Shown piece after piece: positions 24,682 to 34,900 of a stretch of 64,000 nt of DNA. Each line of letters begins with the position of its first letter. Positions within the stretch are counted from its first letter, which is position 1. Under the pieces are notes generated by a model, which saw only the letters and a list, made by a program, of their open reading frames with translations, did no database searches and was not told the origin of the DNA. The DNA comes from Lachnospiraceae bacterium (GTDB lineage Bacteria; Bacillota; Clostridia; Lachnospirales; Lachnospiraceae). The stretch lies in NCBI GenBank assembly GCA_015057405.1, contig SVEK01000006.1:1-64000 (forward strand). Reading direction: 5' to 3'. Made by a program: the position numbers and the translations under genes.

Positions 24682-25611
24682 ATGGGTTTTTTTAAGAATG
24701 TTGACAATATGGGCAAGGACGATATGGATGAAACATTATCGGTGTTTGATGAAATAGATGTTAATTCCGATGAGTACAAAGATATTGAAGTTGAGATGCT
24801 TGATGCTATTGATGATATAGAAGGCCTTGAAGATATGGAAGGTCTTAGTGAACTTGAGTCTTTAGATGGCATTGAAGATTCTGATATGTCAGAAGTTGTA
24901 GCTGATGCTGTTGTAGCTGAAGAAAGTGATGCTATGGCTGATTATGTTTCAGATGATATCGATGATGCATCTGAGTCCGCTATGGATTCTGTTGAAGACG
25001 AATTGATGCAGGATACATATAGTGATGCACAGGATGTTATGGAAGAAGCAGAAGAAGTATATGCAGAAGATGTTGTTGAAGTCTCATTGATTGATAGTGG
25101 CAGTGAGGACATTATGGATGAGACAACAGTTGATGAACCGATAGATCCGATTGATGAGATAGAAGAAAAGGAAGTTACCGTGATTACACGCGGTACTACA
25201 ATTAAAGGTGGTATTTCATCTGATTGTTCATTAGAGGTAATGGGTATTATCAACGGTGATGTTGAATGTCAGGGTAAACTCTCTATTTTTGGTACAGTTA
25301 GCGGTAATACAGAGGCTTCAGAGATATTTGTTAATACTCCGATTAAACTTGTTGGTGACCTTAAGAGTACAGGATGTGTTAAGGTGTCTGAAGAATCAAT
25401 AGTAGTAGGTACAATAAAAGCTGCTTCAGCATTTATTGCGGGAGCTGTTAAGGGTGATATTGAAGTTGCGGGTCCTGTTGTAGTTGATGCTTCTGCAGTT
25501 GTTCTTGGTAATATATCTGCAAAATCACTTCAGCTTAACAACGGTGCTGTTGTTGAAGGTGTATGTACAGTAGGTTCTGTTGGCGCTGATGTAAGTAAAA
25601 TATTTGATTAA
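24682..25611 (+). CDS. Bactofilin-like polymer-forming protein with acidic N-terminus
   Basis: 309 residues. The C-terminal half (about 170-305) is a bactofilin/DUF583 right-handed beta helix: GTTIKGGISSD, INGDVECQGKLSIFG, GAVKGDIEVAGPVVV and VVLGNISAKSL show its repeating Gly-hydrophobic pattern. The N-terminal 165 residues are extremely rich in Asp and Glu and probably disordered. Bactofilins polymerise at the membrane and shape cell-wall synthesis or polarity. It is the first gene after the promoter at 24603 and 25 bases before pyrH, so it would be made with the isoprenoid/lipid operon. RBS AAAGGAGG. Confidence 0.88.
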   Translation: MGFFKNVDNMGKDDMDETLSVFDEIDVNSDEYKDIEVEMLDAIDDIEGLEDMEGLSELESLDGIEDSDMSEVVADAVVAEESDAMADYVSDDIDDASESAMDSVEDELMQDTYSDAQDVMEEAEEVYAEDVVEVSLIDSGSEDIMDETTVDEPIDPIDEIEEKEVTVITRGTTIKGGISSDCSLEVMGIINGDVECQGKLSIFGTVSGNTEASEIFVNTPIKLVGDLKSTGCVKVSEESIVVGTIKAASAFIAGAVKGDIEVAGPVVVDASAVVLGNISAKSLQLNNGAVVEGVCTVGSVGADVSKIFD

Positions 25612-25636
25612 TTAATAAGATAAGAGGAGTTTTGTT

Positions 25637-26341
25637 ATGACCGGATATAGTCGTGTTTTATTAAAACTTAGTGGTGAAGCTCTTGCCGGTGAGAAAAAGA
25701 CCGGATTTGACGAAGCAACATGTATATCAGTAGCAAAGCAGATAAAAGAACTTAGTTCTAAAGGTACTGATATTGCAATTGTTATAGGAGGCGGAAACTT
25801 CTGGCGCGGAAGAACAAGTGAAACTATTGACAGAACAAAAGCTGACCAGATTGGTATGCTTGCAACAGTTATGAATTGTATATATATGTCTGAGATATGC
25901 CGATACGTTGGCATACAAACAGAGATTATGACACCGTTTCAGTGTAGTGCATTTACTACATTGTTTTCTAAGGATAACGTTACAGAGGCTTTTAAGCAGG
26001 GTAAAGTTTTATTCTTTGCCGGTGGAACCGGACATCCTTATTTTTCAACGGATACAGCAACTGTATTAAGGGCTGTTGAGATTGAAGCAGATGTGATTCT
26101 TGCAGCTAAGGCAATAGATGGTGTTTACAGCGCAGATCCTAAGGTTGATGCAAGCGCAATTAAGTACGATAAACTTAGCTTTGAAGAAGTTGTAGATAAA
26201 AAGCTTGGAGTTATTGATCTTGCGGCATCAGTATTATGCATGGAAAATAATATGCCTATGCTTATTTTCGGACTTAATGAAGAGAATTCAATTGTTAACG
26301 CCGTAGAAGGCAAATCAAACGGTACAATAATAACAGTATAG
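25637..26341 (+). CDS. pyrH: UMP kinase
   Basis: 234 residues of the hexameric bacterial UMP kinase, which makes UDP. LLKLSGEALAG, VIGGGNFWRGR and FAGGTGHPYFSTDTA are signature segments, and AKAIDGVYSADPK is the nucleotide-binding end. RBS GAGGAG. pyrH-frr-uppS-cdsA-dxr-rseP-ispG-polC is conserved in Clostridia; the usual rpsB-tsf pair upstream is replaced here by bactofilin. Confidence 0.98.
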   Translation: MTGYSRVLLKLSGEALAGEKKTGFDEATCISVAKQIKELSSKGTDIAIVIGGGNFWRGRTSETIDRTKADQIGMLATVMNCIYMSEICRYVGIQTEIMTPFQCSAFTTLFSKDNVTEAFKQGKVLFFAGGTGHPYFSTDTATVLRAVEIEADVILAAKAIDGVYSADPKVDASAIKYDKLSFEEVVDKKLGVIDLAASVLCMENNMPMLIFGLNEENSIVNAVEGKSNGTIITV

Positions 26342-26377
26342 TTTACTGTTTTATAAGAGTTATGGAGGATATATACG

Positions 26378-26926
26378 ATGGAAATTAAAGAATTTGAATC
26401 AAAGATGGAAAAGTCACTTGCTAATCTTGAGTCAGAATTTGCTGCAATAAGAGCCGGACGTGCCAACCCGCATATTCTTGATAGATTAACTGTTGATTAT
26501 TACGGAGCTCCGTCAAACTTACAGGCGGTTGCCAATATTTCCGTTCCGGAAGCAAGAGTTATACAGATTCAGCCATGGGAAGCAAGTCTTATCAAAGATA
26601 TTGAAAAAGCAATATTGACTTCAGATATTGGCATCACTCCTTCAAACGACGGAAGAATCATTCGTCTTGTGTTCCCTGAACTTACAGAGGAACGTCGTAA
26701 GGAGCTTGTTAAGGATGTTAAGAAGAAAGCAGAAGCATCTAAAGTTGCTATCAGAAATATCAGACGTGATGCCAATGATACAATAAAAAAAGAACAGAAA
26801 GCTAATGAAATATCTGAAGATGAAGCAAAACAGTCAGAAGATGAAATTCAAAAACTTACAGATAAGTATATTGCATTAGTTGATAAAACTACGGAAGAAA
26901 AGTCTAAAGAAATTCTTACTGTATAA
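26378..26926 (+). CDS. frr: Ribosome recycling factor
   Basis: 182 residues. With EF-G it splits post-termination ribosomes. [15 protein letters not shown] and [14 protein letters not shown] are diagnostic, and the three-helix domain follows ([14 protein letters not shown]). RBS GGAGGA. The length is standard. Confidence 0.98.
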   Translation: MEIKEFESKMEKSLANLESEFAAIRAGRANPHILDRLTVDYYGAPSNLQAVANISVPEARVIQIQPWEASLIKDIEKAILTSDIGITPSNDGRIIRLVFPELTEERRKELVKDVKKKAEASKVAIRNIRRDANDTIKKEQKANEISEDEAKQSEDEIQKLTDKYIALVDKTTEEKSKEILTV

Positions 26927-26956
26927 GTCAATAGAAACATCTGTGAATAAATATAA

Positions 26957-27001
26957 GGCGGAAGTTGTCTCGGTTATTTTGTGAGCGGGATAATTTCCGC
27001 C
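26957..27001 (+). other. 16-bp hairpin between frr and uppS
   Basis: GGCGGAAGTTGTCTCG pairs with CGGGATAATTTCCGCC without mismatch, using three G-U pairs, around a 13-base loop. The wobble pairs only work on the + strand RNA. No T tract follows, so it is not a standard terminator. Confidence 0.65.
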
Positions 27002-27033
27002 ATTTGACAAAAATCAGAAATAAGGAGAGCAAT

Positions 27034-27744
27034 ATGGCTGAAAACAACGTACCACAGCATGTGGCAATTATATTAGACGGTAATGGAAGATGGGCAAAAA
27101 AAAGAATGTTGCCACGTAATGCCGGTCATGCACAAGGTAGTAAAACAGTCGAACAGATATGTGAAGATGCTGAAAGTCTTGGAATTAAATATTTAACAGT
27201 GTATGCATTTTCTACTGAAAATTGGAAACGCCCTAAAGATGAAGTGGCGGCACTTATGAAACTTCTTGATAAATACCTTAAGAATTGTATTGAGCGAAGT
27301 AATAAAAACAATATGAGAGTTAGAGTGTTAGGAGATATAAGTGCACTTGATGTTTCTTTGCAGGAAAAGATTGTTGAACTTGAAGAGTGTTCTAAGAATA
27401 ATACCGGACTTAATTTTCAGGTTGCCCTGAATTACGGAAGTCGTGATGAGATGATTAGAGCCATCAGGAAATGTATGGCAATGTGTAAAGACGGAACCAT
27501 AGAACCTGAGGATGTCGACGAGGCATATTTTGGAAGATTGTTGGATACAGATGATATTCCTGAGCCGGATTTATTGATTAGAACCAGTGGGGAGCAACGT
27601 TTGTCAAACTTTTTGTTGTGGCAGGTTGCATATTCGGAGTTTTATTTTACAGACGTTCTTTGGCCTGATTTTAATAAAAAAGAATTACAAAAAGCGCTGG
27701 ATTATTATTCTACGAGAGACAGAAGATACGGCGGAGTGAAGTAG
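27034..27744 (+). CDS. uppS: Undecaprenyl diphosphate synthase
   Basis: 236 residues. It builds the C55 carrier lipid for cell-wall synthesis from IPP. ILDGNGRWAKKR holds the catalytic Asp, and FSTENWKRP and LLIRTSGEQRLSNF are family motifs. The start at 27034 follows AAGGAGAG; the longer frame from 26965 would run through the hairpin 26957-27001 and adds a non-homologous 23 residues. Confidence 0.97.
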   Translation: MAENNVPQHVAIILDGNGRWAKKRMLPRNAGHAQGSKTVEQICEDAESLGIKYLTVYAFSTENWKRPKDEVAALMKLLDKYLKNCIERSNKNNMRVRVLGDISALDVSLQEKIVELEECSKNNTGLNFQVALNYGSRDEMIRAIRKCMAMCKDGTIEPEDVDEAYFGRLLDTDDIPEPDLLIRTSGEQRLSNFLLWQVAYSEFYFTDVLWPDFNKKELQKALDYYSTRDRRYGGVK

Positions 27745-27757
27745 TTGGGGGAGTTAT

Positions 27758-28561
27758 ATGTTTATTACCAGAACAATAAGTGGAATTGTTTTAATGATAT
27801 TGATTATATCAGGAATCGTTGCAGGCGGACCGGTGTGGTTGGTTGCTACGGGTTTACTTTCTGTTGTTGCAACGTACGAATTATTAAGAGTATTGAAACT
27901 TAATAAGTCTGTGATAATGTATGCAGCTTTAATTGCGGATATCCTGTTATATGTGCTGCTTTATATGAAACATAATGACATGATTCTTATGTTGACAGTT
28001 GCTTACTTTTTAGTTGTTATGACAATTTATGTTGTAAGATGGCCTAAGTATGAGTCGGTAAATGTGGCGTACGGACTGTTTGCATTTGTGTATGCAGGTC
28101 TTTGTATATCCTATCTTTATCAGATAAGAGCATTGACTGACGGTATATATTATATGTGGCTTGTATTTATCAGTTCGTGGGGAAGTGATACATGTGCATA
28201 TGTTGTCGGTATGCTTTTTGGAAAACATAAATTATCAAGTACGTTAAGTCCTAAAAAATCAATAGAAGGATGTATTGGTGGTGTTGGTGGTGCAGCAATT
28301 TTGGCAGCCATTTATGGTCTGTATCTTATGAATGCACTTGATGATGGAAGACCGTTATACATTATGTTTGCCGGAATTTGTGCTGTTGGGTCAATTATGT
28401 CACAAATCGGTGATTTAGCAGCATCAGCGGTGAAACGTAATAATAATATAAAAGATTATGGAAAACTGATTCCGGGTCATGGTGGTATTATGGACAGATT
28501 TGACAGTGTAATGTATGTTGCACCTGTTGTATATTATGTAATAGTACTCATTACCGGATAA
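27758..28561 (+). CDS. cdsA: Phosphatidate cytidylyltransferase
   Basis: 267 residues, an integral membrane enzyme making CDP-diacylglycerol, with about eight membrane segments. The family signature at the C-terminus is present (IKDYGKLIPGHGGIMDRFDS, residues about 228-247). RBS GGGGGA. Thirteen bases after uppS, within the operon. Confidence 0.97.
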   Translation: MFITRTISGIVLMILIISGIVAGGPVWLVATGLLSVVATYELLRVLKLNKSVIMYAALIADILLYVLLYMKHNDMILMLTVAYFLVVMTIYVVRWPKYESVNVAYGLFAFVYAGLCISYLYQIRALTDGIYYMWLVFISSWGSDTCAYVVGMLFGKHKLSSTLSPKKSIEGCIGGVGGAAILAAIYGLYLMNALDDGRPLYIMFAGICAVGSIMSQIGDLAASAVKRNNNIKDYGKLIPGHGGIMDRFDSVMYVAPVVYYVIVLITG

Positions 28562-28576
28562 TAGGAGGATTTAATA

Positions 28577-29722
28577 GTGAGAAAAATATCCATATTAGGT
28601 TCTACCGGTTCGATAGGAACTCAAGCTTTGGAAGTGCTTAGAGATAATCCCGGTGATTTTAAGGTAGAATGTCTTGCAGTAAAATCCAATTATAATAAAC
28701 TTAATGAACAAATACGGGAATTTTCACCTAAAATAGTCTGTGTTTATGATGAAAAAGCGGCAAATGAAGCGAAAAAGGTTCTTCCTGATACTGTCGAAAT
28801 TGTTACGGGGATGGATGGCTTGATTATGTGTGCCACAATGGAATCTGTAGATATTGTTGTTGGTGCTGTTGTTGGAATGATTGGAGTCAGACCTGTTATT
28901 GAAGCTGTCAGGGCAGGTAAGGATATAGCTCTTGCCAATAAAGAGTCGTTAGTAACGGCAGGTCATATTATTATGCCGATGGCAAAAGAAAAAGGTGTGT
29001 CAATTTATCCGGTAGATAGTGAACATTCCGCTATATTTCAGGCATTGCACGGGGAGAATAAACGATCTGTTTCAAAGATTATTCTTACAGCTTCCGGTGG
29101 TCCGTTCCGTGGCAGAAAAAAAACAGAACTTGAAAAAGTCACTGTTGAAGATGCATTAAAGCATCCTAATTGGCTAATGGGTAAAAAGATTACCATAGAC
29201 TCTGCTACGATGGTTAATAAAGGCCTTGAGGTAATGGAGGCAAAATGGTTGTTCGATACGGATATTGACCGAATACAGGTTCTTATCCAGCCACAAAGTG
29301 TTATTCATTCAATGGTTGAATTTGATGATGGTGCAGTTATAGCCCAACTTGGAACTCCGGATATGCGTTTGCCGATTCAGTATGCGTTGTATTATCCTGA
29401 CAGAATTTATCTAAAGGGTGAGAGGCTTGATTTCGGAAAGATTGGTCATTTGGATTTTGAGGAACCTGATTATGAAACGTTCGAAGGACTCAGTCTCGCG
29501 CTTAGGGCAGGAAAAACAGGCGGTACGATGCCTACAGTATATAATGCAGCCAATGAATGTGCAGTAGCAATGTTCCTCGACAAAAAGATCGCTTTTCTTG
29601 ATATTCCGGCACTTATTAGAAAAATGATGGAAAATCATACTGTAATTGATAATCCGGATGTAGATACTATATTGGCGGTTGAGGAAGAAGTTTATAATAG
29701 GATTAGTAAGGAAGGTATATAA
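28577..29722 (+). CDS. dxr: 1-deoxy-D-xylulose 5-phosphate reductoisomerase
   Basis: 381 residues. The first committed MEP-pathway step, making MEP from DXP with NADPH. GSTGSIGTQALEV at the N-terminus binds NADPH; ALANKESLV, PVDSEHSAIFQ and SGGPFRG are active-site segments. GTG start after AGGAGG, 6 bases away. With ispG two genes later, it shows that isoprenoids are made by the MEP route. Confidence 0.98.
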   Translation: MRKISILGSTGSIGTQALEVLRDNPGDFKVECLAVKSNYNKLNEQIREFSPKIVCVYDEKAANEAKKVLPDTVEIVTGMDGLIMCATMESVDIVVGAVVGMIGVRPVIEAVRAGKDIALANKESLVTAGHIIMPMAKEKGVSIYPVDSEHSAIFQALHGENKRSVSKIILTASGGPFRGRKKTELEKVTVEDALKHPNWLMGKKITIDSATMVNKGLEVMEAKWLFDTDIDRIQVLIQPQSVIHSMVEFDDGAVIAQLGTPDMRLPIQYALYYPDRIYLKGERLDFGKIGHLDFEEPDYETFEGLSLALRAGKTGGTMPTVYNAANECAVAMFLDKKIAFLDIPALIRKMMENHTVIDNPDVDTILAVEEEVYNRISKEGI

Positions 29723-29723
29723 A

Positions 29724-30893
29724 ATGAGTATTATTATTGCAATGCTGATATTCAGCGTGATTGTTATATTTCATGAATTGGGTCACTTTCTTCTTGCAAG
29801 ACTTAATGGAGTTGAGGTTACAGAATTTTCATTAGGTATGGGACCAAGAATAATTACCGTTTGTAAATCAGATGAAGGTATGCGTGTTAAGTTTTTTGCA
29901 TCTACAAGGCAATGCGAAGAAGCCAAAGGCTGGGCAGGTCATACTATGTATTCGGTAAAAATATTACCGTTTGGTGGTTCGTGTATTATGTTGGGTGAGG
30001 ATGATGTTGTAGATGCAGAGAATGCATTTTGTAAAAAAAGCGTGTACGCAAGAATGTCTATTGTTTTTGCCGGACCGTTCTTTAATTTTATTCTTGCATT
30101 TATTCTGGCAATTATTATTACAGCGGTAGCAGGTGTTGATAAGCCTGTTATTACTTCTGTTGAAAGTGGTATGCCTATGGCTTTGGCAGGTGTTAAAGCC
30201 GGGGATGAAATTGTTGAGATTAACGGAAGCAGTATTAATATTGATAGGGAAATATCTACTTATTTTACATTTAATCCCATATCAGAAGGTGACGAACTTG
30301 ATATTGTTCTTAAACGTGGTGATGAAACTTATTCGGTTAAAGTAAGTCCTGTCCTTGCAACTGCAGAAACAGTAATTGACGGCGTGGCAGTCGGTGCTAT
30401 GGACAAAAAGGAGGAGCCTGTAAAAACATATAGGTATGGGTTTGGATATGGTTCTCCAAGACAAAAATGTGATGCGGTTTCAGTTCTTAAGTATTCTGCA
30501 TACGAAGTAAAGTATTGGATTGTTACAACAGTAAAGAGCCTTGGTATGCTTGTAACCGGTAATATTGGAAAAGATGACATATCAGGTCCGGTTGGTATCG
30601 TATCTGCTGTAGGAAGTATGGTTGATGAATCAAGTAATTACGGAATCTCTTCAGTGCTTCTTACGTTGATATCATTTAGTATTTTATTATCGGCTAATCT
30701 GGGTGTTATGAATCTGTTACCTATTCCTGCATTGGATGGCGGAAGACTTTTCTTTCAGATAATAGAAGTTATAAGGCGTAAACCGATTGCCCCTGAAAAA
30801 GAGGGAATAATAACGATGATAGGATTCGTTTTACTGATGGCGCTTATGATATTTGTTATGTACAATGATATTATGAAATTAATCGTAGGTTAA
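29724..30893 (+). CDS. rseP: Site-2 intramembrane protease RseP
   Basis: 389 residues. The zinc motif HELGH (H17, E18, H21) lies in the first membrane helix, a PDZ domain (about 130-215, VKAGDEIVEINGSSI) follows, and NLLPIPALDGGR near the end carries the third zinc ligand Asp. It cleaves anti-sigma factors and leftover signal peptides in the membrane. The ATG at 29724 lies one base after the dxr stop; the longer frame from 29679 is rejected as it only overlaps dxr. The sequence EEAKGWAGHTMY between helix 1 and PDZ is slightly longer than in Bacillus. Confidence 0.96.
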   Translation: MSIIIAMLIFSVIVIFHELGHFLLARLNGVEVTEFSLGMGPRIITVCKSDEGMRVKFFASTRQCEEAKGWAGHTMYSVKILPFGGSCIMLGEDDVVDAENAFCKKSVYARMSIVFAGPFFNFILAFILAIIITAVAGVDKPVITSVESGMPMALAGVKAGDEIVEINGSSINIDREISTYFTFNPISEGDELDIVLKRGDETYSVKVSPVLATAETVIDGVAVGAMDKKEEPVKTYRYGFGYGSPRQKCDAVSVLKYSAYEVKYWIVTTVKSLGMLVTGNIGKDDISGPVGIVSAVGSMVDESSNYGISSVLLTLISFSILLSANLGVMNLLPIPALDGGRLFFQIIEVIRRKPIAPEKEGIITMIGFVLLMALMIFVMYNDIMKLIVG

Positions 30894-30910
30894 GTAGGAG
30901 AGATGTTAGT

Positions 30911-31963
30911 ATGCATAGGGAACACACAAAAACAGTATGGGTAAATGATGTTAAACTCGGTGGATGTAACAATGTTGTTATTCAGTCTATGACCAATACA
31001 AAAACAGAAGATGTAAAAGCAACAGTTGCCCAGATTCATGAACTCGAGAGCGCGGGTTGTGAACTTGTAAGGTGTACTGTTCCTACAATGGAAGCTGCAA
31101 AAGCGTTTAAAGAGATAAAAAAACAGATAAGTATTCCCCTTATTGCGGATATACATTTTGACTACAGACTTGCAATTGCAGCAATGGAGAATGGTGCTGA
31201 CAAGATTCGAATTAATCCGGGTAATATTGGAACTACAGACAGAGTTCGCGCGGTAGTTGATGTTGCAAAAGAACGTAATATACCTATAAGGATTGGTGTC
31301 AATAGTGGTTCTTTGGAAAAAGAGAAAATTCAAAAATATGGTGGTGTGACCGCAAAAGGGATTACTGAAAGTGCTCTTGAAAAGGTGTCCATTATTCAGG
31401 ACATGGATTATGATAATATAGTCATTAGTATTAAGTCTTCTGATGTTATGATGTGTGTTGATGCTTACAAAATAATATCGACAATGACTAATTATCCACT
31501 TCATGTGGGAATTACTGAGGCGGGTACAGTAACCTCAGGTAATATTAAATCTGCTATCGGACTTGGCCTTATTCTTAATGAAGGAATAGGAGATACAATC
31601 AGAGTATCTCTTACCGGGAATCCTGTAGAAGAGATTTATTCTGCGAAGCTTATTCTTAAAACATTGGGCTTAAAAAAGGGTGGAGTAAGTGTTGTATCCT
31701 GTCCTACCTGCGGCAGAACCAATATTGATATAATTTCACTTGCTGCGAAAGTTGAAGATATGGTAAAAGATATTGATATGGATATTAAAGTTGCAGTAAT
31801 GGGCTGTGTTGTTAATGGTCCCGGAGAAGCAAAAGAGGCTGACCTTGGTATTGCAGGCGGAAAAGGAGAAGGCTTACTTTTTAAGAAGGGTGAAGTGCTT
31901 CGTAAGGTTCCGGAGGAGAGTTTGCTGTCAGAATTGATGAAAGAGATAGAAAACTTTCGATAA
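30911..31963 (+). CDS. ispG: HMBPP synthase (IspG)
   Basis: 350 residues. It converts MEcPP to HMBPP in the MEP pathway using a 4Fe-4S cluster. The cluster cysteines are in SCPTCGRT and VMGCVVNGPGEA. The N-terminal TIM barrel includes LIADIHFDYRLA and KIRINPGNIG. RBS AGGAGAG. Followed after 18 bases by polC. Confidence 0.98.
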   Translation: MHREHTKTVWVNDVKLGGCNNVVIQSMTNTKTEDVKATVAQIHELESAGCELVRCTVPTMEAAKAFKEIKKQISIPLIADIHFDYRLAIAAMENGADKIRINPGNIGTTDRVRAVVDVAKERNIPIRIGVNSGSLEKEKIQKYGGVTAKGITESALEKVSIIQDMDYDNIVISIKSSDVMMCVDAYKIISTMTNYPLHVGITEAGTVTSGNIKSAIGLGLILNEGIGDTIRVSLTGNPVEEIYSAKLILKTLGLKKGGVSVVSCPTCGRTNIDIISLAAKVEDMVKDIDMDIKVAVMGCVVNGPGEAKEADLGIAGGKGEGLLFKKGEVLRKVPEESLLSELMKEIENFR

Positions 31964-31981
31964 TAATTAGGGGTGATACGA

Positions 31982-34900
31982 TTGAATATTTTTCAAAGTT
32001 TTGAAATGCTAAAAGTGGACAAGGAATTGTCCGCTTTATTTGACAATGTGGAAGTTGTACGTCTTAAAATTAATCGTGATAAAAGGATTGTTAACATATA
32101 TGTTGACAGTCCTAAGATATTTGCATTTAATGATAAACTTAATTTGGCAGAACAATTAAAGAATCAAGTGTTTTTTACAATGGCAGATACTGTTAATATT
32201 GTTGAACATTTTAGTTTGCCGGGAAATTTTGAACTTTCAAGAATTTTTTCTTTGTACAAGAACAGCCTATATGATGAGATACAGTATAACAATCATATGG
32301 ACTATCATATTCTTATTAATTCACGTGTTGAAATAGATGATGTTAATAACAGAATTATAATTGATACGGATAAAGATTTTGCCTCTGAGAAAAGATCACA
32401 GAAATTGACTGAGTGGTTAAAAGATATGTTTGTTAGGAGATTTGACATAGAGGCAGAGGTGATAATCAATCTTATAGAGGCTGAATCACCGGCTGGTGCT
32501 GACACTAATATTGCACCATATGAAATATATGATTTAAATACTATGAAAAGTTATAAAGTATCACCGCTTGATTATGACAGGGGTGTTATTTCTTCTGATG
32601 AATATGATAACGAAGAAGGAAAAGAATTCGTAACGGTTACATCAGGTGACGGTTTCATGGCGGAAGAATTTGGTCTTGAAGCAGGTGAACATGATCCGGA
32701 TGTGGCCTCTGAAAATGCGGCGCAGATTACCGGAAATCAGGCTGTCATGAATGGTGATAATTTCATTTCTTCGAGTTCTGATAATGATAGTACAGTAAAG
32801 GGTGCCAACGGAAAAACAGATGCTAATAAAAATGATAAAGCTGACCGTAAAACAGATAAATCAAATGAGAAAAAAGGTGAAAACGGGAATAAGGATTCTA
32901 AGAAAACCGGAAGTAAATTTGAATATAAAAAGTCTGAAAAAAGTAAACAGGGTACAAAAAGAAAAGATTTCAAAAGGAATGAATATAAGAGATATAATAA
33001 TTCCGTTGATGAAGATATAATATACGGAAGAGAGTGCGAGGGCGATGTTGTTAGGATATGTGATATAGTAGGAGAGTCCGGAGAAGTTGTAATACATGGC
33101 ATGATAGATTCGGTAGATGAAACTGAACTTCGTACAGGTAACATTCTGCTCACCATCAATATTACTGATTTTACTGACACGATTGCTTTCAAAATATTTC
33201 TCAAGCCGTCAGCATATGAGGCTGATATGGGATATTATAAAAAAGGTAAGTTTCTTAAGGTAAAAGGTGTTGCTGAAGTAGATAAATTTGATAATGAACT
33301 TGCAATATTGAATGTAAGAGGTATAAAACAGGCAGAAGCATTCAGTAATAAAATAAAAAGGGTTGATAATTCAAAAGAAAAAAGAGTTGAATTACATTGC
33401 CATACACAGTTTAGTGATATGGATGGTGTGTCTTCGCCTGATTCTATAATCTCCAAGGCGCTTGAATGGGGGCATAGTGCTATAGCAATTACTGATCATG
33501 GAGTAGTGCAAGGGTTCCCGGTTGCAAATCATGCAATACATGATCTTGCCAAAAAAAATGAAAAAGCTAAAGATTTTAAGATTATTTATGGTGTTGAGGG
33601 ATATTTGGTTGATGATGAAATCCCTCTTATAAAAAATGAAAACGGACAAACTCTTGATGATACATATGTGGTGTTTGATATCGAAACAACAGGACTAAAT
33701 CCATATAATCATTATATAATAGAAATAGGAGCTGTTAAAATTTGTGGCGGAAATATTGTTGAACGTTTTTCTGAGTTTATTAATCCGCTTGTATCTATTC
33801 CGTACGAAATTGAAGAATTAACAGGAATAAAAGATTCTATGTTAAAAGATGCCGGTCTTGTAGAAGATATATTACCGCAATTTCTTGAGTTTGCAAAAGA
33901 TTCGGTACTTGTTGCCCACAATGCTGAATTTGATGTTAACTTTATTAGAATTAAAGCTGAAGAACTTGGAATAAAAACTGATTTTACTGTTGCTGATACT
34001 ATGACCCTTGCCAGACTTCTGTTGAAAGATTTGAAAACATTTAACCTTAAGAGTGTTTCAAAGGCTTTAATGGTACCTTTAGAAAATCACCACAGAGCAG
34101 TTGTGGACGCAGAAACTACTGCTGGTATATTTATTAAAATGACAGAGATGTTACGTGAACAGGGAATTAGTAACTTAAAAGAAATTAATGAACTTGGGAA
34201 AAAGGATGTTGACCTTATAAGAAAAACTCCGTCAAATCATATTATTTTGTTGGCGGCGAATGATATCGGAAGGGTTAATTTATACACACTGATATCAAAA
34301 TCACATATTGAATATTTTAACAGACAACCTAAGATTCCTAAGAGTCTTATAACCCGGTACAGAGAAGGCTTGATTGTTGGTTCTGCCTGTGAGGCAGGAG
34401 ATTTATTTCAGGCAATTCTCAGAGGGCAATCCGAAAAAGATATTGAACGGATTGTTGATTTTTATGATTATCTTGAGATTCAGCCTGTGGGAAACAATGA
34501 ATTTATGTTAAGAGACAGCAAATATGGTTTCAGGACAATAGAGGATCTAAGAGATTTAAACAGACGTGTTGTGTATCTTGGAGAGGCATACAATAAACCG
34601 GTTGTTGCTACTTGTGATGTGCATTTTCTTGATCCTGAAGATGAAATATATCGTAGAATTATTATGGCAGGAAAAGGTTTTGAGGATGCTGATATGCAGG
34701 CACCTCTTTATCTTCATACAACAGAAGAAATGCTTGAAGAATTCAGCTACCTGGGGGAAGAAAAAGCTTATGAGGTAGTTGTAACTAATACGAATCTTAT
34801 TGCTGATAGGATAGAAAAAATATCACCTGTAAGACCTGACAAATGTCCTCCTGTAATTCCGAATTCTGATAATGATTTGCGCAATATCTGCTATGAAAAA

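Noticed and set aside
26978-26996. TTGTGAGCGGGATAATTT resembles the lac operator.
   Set aside because: It is part of the right arm of the 16-bp hairpin, has one inserted base, and no LacI-type gene is nearby; chance is the better explanation.
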